Shown: positions 1 to 6,408, numbered from the stretch's first letter. The stretch is 7,563 bases of DNA from Acholeplasmataceae bacterium (GCA_012515085.1 JAAYZB010000055.1:1-7563), one strand, 5' to 3'. Translations and numbers: made by a program. Notes: generated by a model not told the origin, from the sequence alone.

Positions 1-618
1 CACATCTCGAATCTCTGAGTGATTCCGAATATATTCCAGCGATTCTTCCAACTCCGGTCTCGGCCTTGCCATATCGGTTTCACCAATATTTCTTCGCCTT
101 TGGCAGTGTCGGCAATACATCGCGCATTCATTAGTGACATTCATGATCAACCGGTCCGGGTAGCGACGAGTGATGCACCCAGCTGGATTGGTGAACTCTT
201 CTTTCATCGGATCAAGATCCATCTTTTTGTCATCGAGTTCGCATACAGATGGCAACGCCATCAGCCGAATCGGATCAAAAAAATCATCCGGTTCAATCAA
301 ACTGAGATAATAGGGGCTCACCGCAAAACGGAAAATCCGGGAAACCGCTTCAATATGAGCTTTGTTTGCTTCAGAAAGAGCGATGAATTTCGACAGGGTG
401 TTGACATCTCTGATGCGATTTCGCAACTGCCAATGCCAATCGTTCCAATCGGTTTCGGTGGCCGATAAAATCGCTAAAAATTCTCGTTTACGTTGTGTGT
501 TCTTTTCACTTCTTTCCAAACCCTTGGGTATCGATTTGCGGATGTCCAAGTAATCGACGATTCGCTTGGTCAATATATCAGCTCGCTCCAAAGCAATCTG
601 TCGTTTGGTTTTTTTCAT
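1..618 (-). CDS. eam: KamA-family radical SAM aminomutase, most like glutamate 2,3-aminomutase (N-terminal 206 residues; runs off left edge)
   Basis: This is the first half of a PLP- and radical SAM-dependent 2,3-aminomutase, open through base 1 with no stop. I translated it by hand from the ATG at 618. An N-terminal segment of about 45 charged residues precedes the family motif DWNDWHWQLRNRI (residues 57-69). SPYYLSLI (101-108) and RRYPDRLI (151-158) follow. The [4Fe-4S]/SAM motif CAMYCRHC sits at 165-172, with Cys165, Cys169 and Cys172 spaced CxxxCxxC. The next residues, QRRRNIGE, and the long N-terminus resemble glutamate 2,3-aminomutase. Clostridial lysine 2,3-aminomutase instead has CxRHCTRRRFAG. 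The glutamate enzyme makes beta-glutamate, a compatible solute; the lysine enzyme makes beta-lysine. Substrate-side-chain and PLP-binding residues lie beyond the edge, so the family is firm but the substrate is inferred from remembered signatures. The start is fixed by AAAGGAGG five bases upstream. It has its own putative promoter and looks functionally unrelated to the fatty acid genes upstream. Confidence 0.87.
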   Translation of the reverse strand, partial: MKKTKRQIALERADILTKRIVDYLDIRKSIPKGLERSEKNTQRKREFLAILSATETDWNDWHWQLRNRIRDVNTLSKFIALSEANKAHIEAVSRIFRFAVSPYYLSLIEPDDFFDPIRLMALPSVCELDDKKMDLDPMKEEFTNPAGCITRRYPDRLIMNVTNECAMYCRHCQRRRNIGETDMARPRPELEESLEYIRNHSEIRDV

Positions 619-623
619 AACAA

Positions 624-631
624 CCTCCTTT
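624..631 (-). promoter_or_regulatory. Ribosome binding site of the aminomutase gene
   Basis: The minus strand reads AAAGGAGG, then TTGTT, then the ATG at 618. This near-perfect Shine-Dalgarno sequence at five-base spacing fixes the start of the edge gene and shows that the minus strand, not the open plus-strand frames, is coding here. Confidence 0.85.
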
Positions 632-653
632 GTGATGAAATTGGGATAAATTT

Positions 654-682
654 ATTGTATCACGATTTCAGTTTGTCCGCAA
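654..682 (-). promoter_or_regulatory. Putative sigma-A-type promoter with extended -10, driving the aminomutase gene
   Basis: On the minus strand a -35-like TTGCGG (682-677) is followed after 17 bases by the -10 element TACAAT (659-654). The -10 is preceded by TG plus one base, an extended -10. The -35 matches TTGACA at only three of six positions, but the extended -10 could compensate. Transcription would begin near 647, giving a leader of about 30 bases before the ATG at 618. No convincing hairpin plus U-tract lies between birA and this site, so read-through from the fab operon is also possible. This is sequence inspection only. Confidence 0.5.
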
Positions 683-781
683 ATCCCTAATTAGTGTTTC
701 ACGGGCAACAGAACCAATTGTTGGATCAAAAATTGCCAATCTTTTGATCGAATCGGTTGTGTCCAGTAATTCTCTTTTCAT
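668..781 (-). CDS. Possible small ORF, 37 codons, overlapping the 3' end of birA; unknown function
   Basis: I do not recognise this product. The ATG at 781 is preceded by GAAGGAG with seven bases between, and an in-frame TAA sits directly before the ATG, so this is not a frameshifted continuation of birA. The frame ends at TGA (670-668) and encodes 37 residues, starting MKRELLDTTD and ending TLIRDLRTN. It is charged, without an obvious membrane segment or cysteine motif. It overlaps the last 56 bases of birA in another frame, and its 3' end covers the -35 of the putative aminomutase promoter. The good ribosome site argues for translation. The site also falls inside birA codons for LKEF, so it may be a chance by-product of that coding. 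A small protein, a leader-type ORF or a spurious frame are all possible. Confidence 0.3.
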   Translation of the reverse strand: MKRELLDTTDSIKRLAIFDPTIGSVARETLIRDLRTN

Positions 782-1280
782 TTATAAACTCCTTCAAAAA
801 ACGTGCTAGCCAATCCTCGATTTTTGTCTCAGTATTTGTTTCCAGCCACACGGATGTTGCATTCTGAGTGACAAATGACCGTTGATTGACATTCAGCCCA
901 ATACCAAGGATTGTGGCCTCACAAGTTTCTCCATAGATGCTTTCTATCAGCAATCCCGCTATTTTTTTGCCATTCACCCAAATATCGTTTGGCATTTTAA
1001 ATATTGCTTGGATTTCCTTCTCTGCTAAAATTTCCAACAGTGTGGACCCTGCCAACCTCATTAATTGAATCGGATCTAAGTACTCTTTGAACAATACAGA
1101 AAAAAGCAGATTTTTACCCGCTTCAGATTCCCATGAAGTTCCTCTTCTTCCCCGGCCTTTGGTTTGAGCTAACGCTTGACAAATTGTATGATCGGGAAGG
1201 AATAGATAATTTTGTTTTAAATAATCATTGGTCGAATCAAGTGTGGAAAAAGTTTTGATTTCCGGATTGAAAGATTGCAT
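726..1280 (-). CDS. birA: Biotin--[acetyl-CoA-carboxylase] ligase, catalytic core only (BirA/BPL, class I)
   Basis: This ligase activates biotin with ATP and transfers it to the biotin carboxyl carrier lysine of AccB, fitting its place at the end of an acc-fab operon. Family motifs appear in order: DSTN (residues 15-18), the biotinyl-AMP loop GRGRRGTSW (42-50), KMPNDIWVNGKKIAG (95-109; Lys106 aligns with the catalytic lysine) and GIGLNVN (126-132). The usual KWPND carries Met for Trp. There is no N-terminal winged-helix, so it should not act as a biotin repressor. At 184 residues it ends about 50 residues after GIGLNVN, so the usual C-terminal SH3-like domain is missing. I chose the ATG at 1280, which overlaps the fabZ stop as TAATG. 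A TTG at 1289 would add three residues. No Shine-Dalgarno precedes either start, so translation probably relies on coupling to fabZ. Function is confident; completeness of the C-terminus is uncertain. Confidence 0.9.
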   Translation of the reverse strand: MQSFNPEIKTFSTLDSTNDYLKQNYLFLPDHTICQALAQTKGRGRRGTSWESEAGKNLLFSVLFKEYLDPIQLMRLAGSTLLEILAEKEIQAIFKMPNDIWVNGKKIAGLLIESIYGETCEATILGIGLNVNQRSFVTQNATSVWLETNTETKIEDWLARFLKEFINEKRITGHNRFDQKIGNF

Positions 1281-1702
1281 TAGGAACAATTAAAAGAAAA
1301 CTCTGCTTCACAAGCAAGTTCGTCCTCAACATAAGCACGCCCGCGTCCAATTCCATATTGACCTTTCACTTTTATCACTTGAGCTTCCAATCTTAGAATA
1401 TCTCCAGGAATCACTTTTCTGCGAAATCTCGCTTTATCTAACCCAACAAAATAAACCGTCTTTCCTTTGTTTTCTGGTACTGATAAGAACGTGATTGCCC
1501 CGGTTTGTGCCAAGGCTTCGATAATCAATACGCCGGGCATGACTGGGTTACCTGGAAAATGACCTGCAAAGAAAAATTCATTCCCGCTAACCATTTTGAT
1601 TCCCATCGCGGAGATTCCCGGATTTAAATCAATGATTTTGTCAACCAAAAGAAACGGATAGCGATGTGGTATGATTTGTTGAATTTCTTGAATATTAAGC
1701 AT
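1280..1702 (-). CDS. fabZ: (3R)-hydroxyacyl-[acyl-carrier-protein] dehydratase FabZ
   Basis: FabZ dehydrates 3-hydroxyacyl-ACP to trans-2-enoyl-ACP in the cytoplasmic elongation cycle. The 140 residues form a single hot-dog fold of normal length. IPHRYPFLLVD (11-21) is the family N-terminal signature. HFPGNPVMPGVLIIEALAQ (48-66) carries the catalytic pair His48 and Glu62. The Gly-Asn-Pro-Val-Met-Pro-Gly stretch and the lack of extra residues favour FabZ over FabA. The ATG at 1702 follows GGGAGG at good spacing, and the gene overlaps the end of fabF by eight bases. Its TAA shares a base with the birA ATG. In many Bacillota clusters accB sits between fabF and fabZ; here it does not. With no FabA or FabM in view, how unsaturated fatty acids might be made cannot be told. 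Confidence 0.97.
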   Translation of the reverse strand: MLNIQEIQQIIPHRYPFLLVDKIIDLNPGISAMGIKMVSGNEFFFAGHFPGNPVMPGVLIIEALAQTGAITFLSVPENKGKTVYFVGLDKARFRRKVIPGDILRLEAQVIKVKGQYGIGRGRAYVEDELACEAEFSFNCS

Positions 1703-2942
1703 CTGGCTCCTCCCATTTTCGGAATATCAGCGTTGCGTTATGCCCACCAAAGCCCAAGCTGTTTTTTAAAGCAACACGTAGTCGTCGTGGCCTTGCGACA
1801 TTAGGCGTGACATCCAGATCACATTCGGGATCAAAAACCCGATAATTGATGGTTGGAGGTACCAGATCATGTTGAAGCGCCTTGAGTGTGATGATCGCTT
1901 CAATCCCCCCTACGGCTCCCAATGCATGACCATGCATTGATTTGGTTGCCCCAATCGATACCTTTTCGCTATGTGTTTGAAATACCGCTTTGATCCCTTT
2001 GGTTTCTAATCGATCATTATAATAGGTCGACGTTCCATGGGGGTTGATATAGTCGACTTGATCGGGCTCTAATTTTGCGTCTTTCAAAGCACTTTTCATA
2101 CAAGCTATGATACTGCTGGCAGTTTCATCCGGCTGCGTGATGTGAAAAGCGTCGCAGTTTGAAGCATAGCCAATAATTTCCCCTAAAATATCCGCTCTTC
2201 GTTTTTTTGCATGATCCAAGGTCTCCATCATTAGAATCCCAGATCCTTCGGCCATGACAAATCCGCTTCGTTCAAAATCAAAAGGAATTGACGCACGATT
2301 CGGATCGAGATTTGGGGAGATGGCCTTAATGCTCGCGAAACCACCAATTCCAAGTTCGTTAATTGCCGCTTCAGCACCTCCTGCAAGCACACAATCCAAG
2401 TACCCATCACGAATTGCTCGGAACGCTTCGCCAATGGCGTTTGTTGCGGAGGAACATGCAGTGACAATGGACAAGCAAGCTCCTTTCGCTTGCATTTTTA
2501 TTGCAATGTTTCCTCCCACCATATTGATGATTGAATTCGTTACGAAAAATGGACTTATTCGATCTGCAGACTGAAAATGAGCTTTTTTGCTTTCTTCATT
2601 GATTGTCCATAATCCCCCAATTCCACTCGTGACATAGACACCAAAGCGAGAACGATCAAATTCACAGTTTGCCAAGCCACTTTGATCAAACGCTTGTTGG
2701 GCCGCGACGATGCCGAATGCCATGACACGGTCCAATCTTTTTGCCTCTTTCAAAGAGAAATAATTCTCCGGATCGAACCCTTTAACTTCACCAACCAAAT
2801 AAGGTTTTTGCTTGGATGCATCAAATAAGGTAATGGGGCCGATCCCATTTCTTCCTACCTTGATACTTTGCCAGGTTTCATCAACAGACAGACCCAGGGC
2901 ATTCACGGTGCCCATTCCGGTAATAACGACTCGTCGTTTCAT
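1695..2942 (-). CDS. fabF: 3-oxoacyl-[acyl-carrier-protein] synthase II (FabF, KAS II)
   Basis: FabF carries out the decarboxylating condensation of malonyl-ACP with acyl-ACP, extending the chain by two carbons. It is a thiolase-fold enzyme of 415 residues, normal for the family. The active-site triad is complete: nucleophile Cys163 in TACSSATNAIGEA (161-173), His302 in PHGTSTYYND (301-310), and His339 in ATKSMHGHALGA (332-343). Lys334 is the conserved lysine of that last motif. The C-terminal GFGGHNA loop (397-403) holds the gatekeeper Phe398. The spacing closely matches E. coli FabF (Cys163, His303, His340). The N-terminus MKRRVVITGMG is typical, and AGGAG, overlapping the fabG stop, lies six bases before the ATG. 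The gap to fabG is nine bases and the overlap with fabZ is eight. This is a chain-elongating synthase; a FabH initiating enzyme is not in the window. Confidence 0.98.
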   Translation of the reverse strand: MKRRVVITGMGTVNALGLSVDETWQSIKVGRNGIGPITLFDASKQKPYLVGEVKGFDPENYFSLKEAKRLDRVMAFGIVAAQQAFDQSGLANCEFDRSRFGVYVTSGIGGLWTINEESKKAHFQSADRISPFFVTNSIINMVGGNIAIKMQAKGACLSIVTACSSATNAIGEAFRAIRDGYLDCVLAGGAEAAINELGIGGFASIKAISPNLDPNRASIPFDFERSGFVMAEGSGILMMETLDHAKKRRADILGEIIGYASNCDAFHITQPDETASSIIACMKSALKDAKLEPDQVDYINPHGTSTYYNDRLETKGIKAVFQTHSEKVSIGATKSMHGHALGAVGGIEAIITLKALQHDLVPPTINYRVFDPECDLDVTPNVARPRRLRVALKNSLGFGGHNATLIFRKWEEPDA

Positions 2943-2951
2943 ATCCCGCTC

Positions 2952-3701
2952 CTAATTCATGACCATGCCACCATCGACATGGATTGTCTGACCGGTAATG
3001 TAGGCACTCTCATCACTGGCCAAAAATGCTACAAGAGACGCTACTTCATTGGGCTTTCCTAATCGTCCCAAAGGAATTTGACCTCGAAGCTTTTCTATAA
3101 TATCTTGTGGCATTTCCGCTGTCATTTGGGTTTCGATCAAACCGGGAGCCACGACATTGCAAGTAATATTCCGTTTGGCGAATTCTCGAGCAACCGACTT
3201 TGTAAGTCCGAGAATACCCGCTTTTGCGGCTGCATAATTGGCTTGTCCGATATTGCCAGTAACCCCTGAAATCGATGCAATGTTGACAATTCTGCCATAG
3301 CGCGCTTTGCTCATATGTGGTATGACAGTTCGGATCATGTTCCAAGTTCCTTTGAGACATACCGCTAGTACTTGATCGAATTCTTCTTCGGTCATTCGTA
3401 AAATCAGTTGATCTCTCGTGATTCCTGCATTGTTGATGAGAATATCAATTCGTCCATATTGCTTTATCACTTGTTCTATCATGCCTTTGATATCATCATT
3501 AATAGTGATGTCTGCTTGATAAGTAGATGCCATATACCCCGATGAATGCAATTTATCAAGCAATGCCAAGGCTTTTCGTTCCGCTTGATTGTAATGGATA
3601 ACCACAATCGCTCCCAAAGCTGCAAGCTGAGTCGAAATTGCCGCTCCAATACCGCTTGCTCCCCCAGTGATCAATGCAATTTTGCCAGCTAGATTCAACA
3701 T
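2952..3701 (-). CDS. fabG: 3-oxoacyl-[acyl-carrier-protein] reductase FabG (SDR family)
   Basis: FabG reduces 3-oxoacyl-ACP to (3R)-hydroxyacyl-ACP with NADPH. It is a 249-residue classical short-chain dehydrogenase. The cofactor loop TGGASGIG is at 13-20, LINNAGITRD at 88-97, catalytic Ser143 in NIASISG, and Tyr156/Lys160 in NYAAAK. PGLIET (186-191) and the C-terminal ITGQTIHVDGGM are standard FabG features. One oddity: the usual tetrad Asn of the NLKG-type motif is Cys115 (codon TGT at 3359-3357), 28 residues before the catalytic Ser, exactly the E. coli Asn110-Ser138 spacing. The other three catalytic residues are intact and the gene sits between fabD and fabF, so I still call an active FabG. 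The ATG at 3701 follows GGAGG inside the end of fabD, with a seven-base overlap. Confidence 0.97.
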   Translation of the reverse strand: MLNLAGKIALITGGASGIGAAISTQLAALGAIVVIHYNQAERKALALLDKLHSSGYMASTYQADITINDDIKGMIEQVIKQYGRIDILINNAGITRDQLILRMTEEEFDQVLAVCLKGTWNMIRTVIPHMSKARYGRIVNIASISGVTGNIGQANYAAAKAGILGLTKSVAREFAKRNITCNVVAPGLIETQMTAEMPQDIIEKLRGQIPLGRLGKPNEVASLVAFLASDESAYITGQTIHVDGGMVMN

Positions 3702-4621
3702 AATTCCTCCAATCGAGTCAGGTCCTCCACTGTGTTGATTGACCGCACTTCGGCATTAGGAAGCAGTTTTCGCACTAAGTTGCCTAAAATGTTGCCAGGA
3801 CCCACTTCAATAAATGTATTTAATCCGATATTCGATAAATGATGGATACTTTGATAAAAACGAACGGGATGGCATAATTGATAAGCAAGACATTCATCAA
3901 GCCTTTCAAGACTCAGAGGTTTGCCATCGCAATTCATCAGAATGGTAATTCGAGGATTATGGCGCTTGATTTGTTTCAAGAATGATTCGAATTCTTGTCG
4001 CGCATCCCCCATTAGCGGAGAGTGGAACGGTCCGGAGACTTTTAAGAGAATCATTCGTTTTGCGCTTGTCATTTCAAGATTCTTACGAAATTCTTCTAAT
4101 CCAGACAACGTACCGGAAATGATTGTCTGCGAAGGTAAATTATAGTTGGCAATCGTCACATAGAACCCTTCTTTTCGCAGAAAATCACATAATTGCTCAA
4201 TCAATACTTCATCCCCACCTAAGATGGCCGCCATCCCTCCCGGATGTTTCTTCGAAGCGTCTGCCATTATTTTTCCTCGCTTACCTACCACTCGAAGGAG
4301 ATCGTCAAAGGTGAATACTCCACTTGCATATAATGCTGAATATTCTCCAAGACTATGTCCAAGAAAATAAGCCGAGGTCAAATCAATCCGCTTCATGATA
4401 TTTTCCACAATCAAAGAGGATAGAATGGTGGTAACTAATTGGGCATAGCGAGTATCTTCCATTCTCGGGTCGAAATCAAAACATAACGACTTCAAATCAA
4501 GGTGGAACCGATGGTCGATTTGGTCAAAACGGGTCCTAAATACTGGATCATGATCATAAAAATCTTTGCCCATTCCTACGGTATGACTCCCTTGACCAGG
4601 GAAGAGCACTGCGAGCTTCAT
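3695..4621 (-). CDS. fabD: Malonyl-CoA--[acyl-carrier-protein] transacylase FabD
   Basis: FabD moves malonyl groups from CoA to ACP, linking acetyl-CoA carboxylase output to chain elongation. The 308-residue length is normal. The N-terminal oxyanion-hole motif FPGQGS (7-12) contains Gln10. The nucleophile elbow GHSLGEYSAL (88-97) contains Ser90. Arg115 in VVGKRGKIM fits the malonate carboxylate-binding arginine. His200 in SGPFHSPLM is the catalytic base, and IEVGPGNILG (271-280) is the C-terminal family motif. The second Gln of the common GQGSQ is His13 here, a minor change. The ATG at 4621 overlaps the fabK stop as ATGA (four bases). I see no Shine-Dalgarno in the preceding 20 bases, so initiation probably depends on termination-reinitiation after fabK. 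MKLAVLFPGQ is the expected N-terminus, so the start is secure. Confidence 0.98.
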   Translation of the reverse strand: MKLAVLFPGQGSHTVGMGKDFYDHDPVFRTRFDQIDHRFHLDLKSLCFDFDPRMEDTRYAQLVTTILSSLIVENIMKRIDLTSAYFLGHSLGEYSALYASGVFTFDDLLRVVGKRGKIMADASKKHPGGMAAILGGDEVLIEQLCDFLRKEGFYVTIANYNLPSQTIISGTLSGLEEFRKNLEMTSAKRMILLKVSGPFHSPLMGDARQEFESFLKQIKRHNPRITILMNCDGKPLSLERLDECLAYQLCHPVRFYQSIHHLSNIGLNTFIEVGPGNILGNLVRKLLPNAEVRSINTVEDLTRLEELC

Positions 4622-5553
4622 GATTGAATATGAAGTTTCTTTATGGCATCTTCTAACGGCAAAAAAAGAGACTCGATTATCGCTTTAACTGGGCGAATTT
4701 CATGAAGCAATCCGGCGATTTGTCCCGCCATAAACGATCCCTTGTCAATATCTCCATCAATTACTGCAAGCTTGAGTGATCCCAATGTCAACTCTTCTAA
4801 TTCTTCCTGCGACAAGCCTTTTTTTTCCCGTAGTACCACTTCTCGAGCCAAAGAGTTTTTAAGCACCCGGACCGCTTGTCCGGAGATTCTTCCGGTAACG
4901 ATGGTATCGATGTCGCGAGCTTGAAGCACTCTGTTTTTATAATTCATATGGATTGGTGTTTCTTCAGCTATCAAAAACAGAGTGCCCACTTGAACGCCTT
5001 TTGCCCCCAAAGCAAAAGCAGCCAGTACGCCGCGGTAATCGCCAATGCCTCCGGCTGCAATTACCGGAATCGACAATTGATCTACCAATTGCGGAATTAA
5101 GGTCATGGTAGTCAGTTCACCTATATGGCCACCTGCTTCTTGCCCTTCGCCAATTACCGCATCTGCACCAGCAGCCTCCATACGTTGGGCGAGGCCAACG
5201 CTCGCAACCACCGGTATGACGATGACACCAGCTTGTTTCCAAGCATTCATATATTTCCCAGGGTTTCCGGCTCCGGTCGTGACAAATTTGATATTTTCTT
5301 CAATCACCAAATCGGCGATTTCATCTGCATGGGGGCTCTTCAACATGATGTTGACTCCAAAAGAACCTTGAGTCATTTCTTTACACTTTCGAATTTTCTC
5401 ACGAACGGTTTCTTTGTCGTCGATAGAGGCGGCAATCAATCCAAGACCGCCCGCGTTGGCAACGGCAGATGCCAGTCGATGATCGGCGATCTGAGCCATT
5501 CCTCCTTGAATCAACGGATAGGTCGTATTTAATAATTCACACACGGATGTCAT
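4618..5553 (-). CDS. fabK: Enoyl-[acyl-carrier-protein] reductase II, FMN-dependent (FabK)
   Basis: FabK reduces trans-2-enoyl-ACP, the last step of each elongation round, using FMN and NAD(P)H. It is unrelated to FabI and, in known cases, insensitive to triclosan. The 311 residues form a nitronate monooxygenase-like TIM barrel. PLIQGGMAQIAD (13-24), FGVNIMLKSP (65-74) and TTGAGNPGKYM (92-102) match FabK. EGQEAGGHIGE (136-146) carries His143, equivalent to the catalytic His of pneumococcal FabK. The phosphate-binding AAGGIGD is at 166-172 and MAGQIAGL at 275-282. Nitronate monooxygenase is the main alternative, but the motif set and the position next to fabD support FabK. AAGGA lies about seven bases before the ATG at 5553. 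A 33-base gap separates it from accA, the longest in the operon; I see no promoter in it. Confidence 0.97.
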   Translation of the reverse strand: MTSVCELLNTTYPLIQGGMAQIADHRLASAVANAGGLGLIAASIDDKETVREKIRKCKEMTQGSFGVNIMLKSPHADEIADLVIEENIKFVTTGAGNPGKYMNAWKQAGVIVIPVVASVGLAQRMEAAGADAVIGEGQEAGGHIGELTTMTLIPQLVDQLSIPVIAAGGIGDYRGVLAAFALGAKGVQVGTLFLIAEETPIHMNYKNRVLQARDIDTIVTGRISGQAVRVLKNSLAREVVLREKKGLSQEELEELTLGSLKLAVIDGDIDKGSFMAGQIAGLLHEIRPVKAIIESLFLPLEDAIKKLHIQS

Positions 5554-5586
5554 AGGTTTTCCTTATCCAAATTAAGACATAATTAA

Positions 5587-6408
5587 TCATTGGCTTTCCT
5601 CATCTTCAAAATACAAACCCATTTTTCGATATCTCTTGATTCGAGTTTCTATTAAGCGTTCCAACGGAACCGTTTTTAAACGATTTAAGGCTTTCAGAAT
5701 GGCCTGTTTTATGAGTGGCATCGGTTGAGTAACTTCCCTATGCCAACCACCTTCAGGTTCGGGAATTATCTCATCAATCACACCAAAATGAAGAATATCT
5801 GTAGCGGTCAATTTCATGGTGTCCGCAACGTCTTTGGCTAGAGAGGCATCTTTATATAAAATAGCGGCAAAACCCTCTGGAGATAAAATGGAATAAGTGG
5901 CATTTTCCATCATGATCAGATAATCAGCAATCCCGATAGCTAATGCACCACCGCTGCCACCTTCGGATAAAATCACAGAAACAATCGGAGTTTTGATCGA
6001 AAATAAGGTTTTTATCGATGTGGCAATTGCTTCAGCTTGCCCACGTTCTTCCGCTTCTACTCCAGGATAAGCTCCCGGTGTATCAATCAAAAACAACACC
6101 GGTCTCTGAAACTTCTCTGCTTGCTTCGCTAGCCGCATCGCTTTTCGGTATCCCTCTGGATGTGGCATTCCAAAATGATGTCGGATTCTTTCTTCAATAG
6201 AAGTCCCTTTTTCCTCCGCTATAATTGTCATCACATATCCATCAACGGATCCAATTCCTCCGACAATCGCTTCGTCATTTGCATAAAGTCGATCACCTTT
6301 GAGCTCAACGAAATCCGGAGCTAAATATTCGATAACCTTTTTAGCTGTTGGTCTTAAAGGATGTCGGGCATACTGAACCTTTTTCCAAGCGGGTTCAATT
6401 GGACACAT
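5587..6408 (-). CDS. accA: Acetyl-CoA carboxylase carboxyltransferase subunit alpha (AccA)
   Basis: AccA forms the carboxyltransferase with AccD, moving the carboxyl group from biotin-AccB to acetyl-CoA to give malonyl-CoA. From the chosen start it has 273 residues. It begins close to the conserved AWKKVQYARHPLRPT region (residues 7-21), so it lacks the longer N-terminal arm of the E. coli protein. GDRLYANDEAIVGG (38-51), FGMPHPEGYRKAMRLA (79-94), DTPGAYPGVEAEERGQ (109-124), EGGSGGALAIG (149-159) and SPEGFAAIL (176-184) are all present and typical of the alpha subunit. An in-frame ATG at 6426 would add six residues but has no ribosome site, whereas the ATG at 6408 follows AGAGGA at good spacing. 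It overlaps accD by 14 bases. A short acidic C-terminus, EDEESQ, ends the protein. Confidence 0.97.
   Translation of the reverse strand: MCPIEPAWKKVQYARHPLRPTAKKVIEYLAPDFVELKGDRLYANDEAIVGGIGSVDGYVMTIIAEEKGTSIEERIRHHFGMPHPEGYRKAMRLAKQAEKFQRPVLFLIDTPGAYPGVEAEERGQAEAIATSIKTLFSIKTPIVSVILSEGGSGGALAIGIADYLIMMENATYSILSPEGFAAILYKDASLAKDVADTMKLTATDILHFGVIDEIIPEPEGGWHREVTQPMPLIKQAILKALNRLKTVPLERLIETRIKRYRKMGLYFEDEESQ

Noticed and set aside
19..468. 149-codon plus-strand open frame
   Set aside because: It lies antisense to the aminomutase gene, whose motifs, cysteine cluster and ribosome site are clear. The plus-strand product shows no recognisable domain or ribosome site.
705..730. Small inverted repeat CCAA-CAA-TTGG near the birA stop as a terminator
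   Set aside because: The stem is only about four pairs, A/T-rich, and no U-tract follows.
726..1289. birA start at the TTG at 1289
   Set aside because: The ATG at 1280 forms a TAATG coupling junction with fabZ, and no ribosome site favours the TTG, so the ATG is preferred.
3046..3360. 104-codon minus-strand frame inside fabG
   Set aside because: It is in an alternative frame within fabG; the fabG frame carries the complete SDR motifs.
5105..5532. Two long plus-strand open frames (88 and 135 codons)
   Set aside because: Both are antisense shadows of fabK, which has full family motifs. Low-complexity Ser/Pro/His composition and mutual overlap indicate non-coding frames.
5554..5586. Promoter or operator in the accA-fabK gap
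   Set aside because: The 33 bases contain only the fabK ribosome site and A/T-rich sequence, with no paired -35/-10 or palindromic operator.
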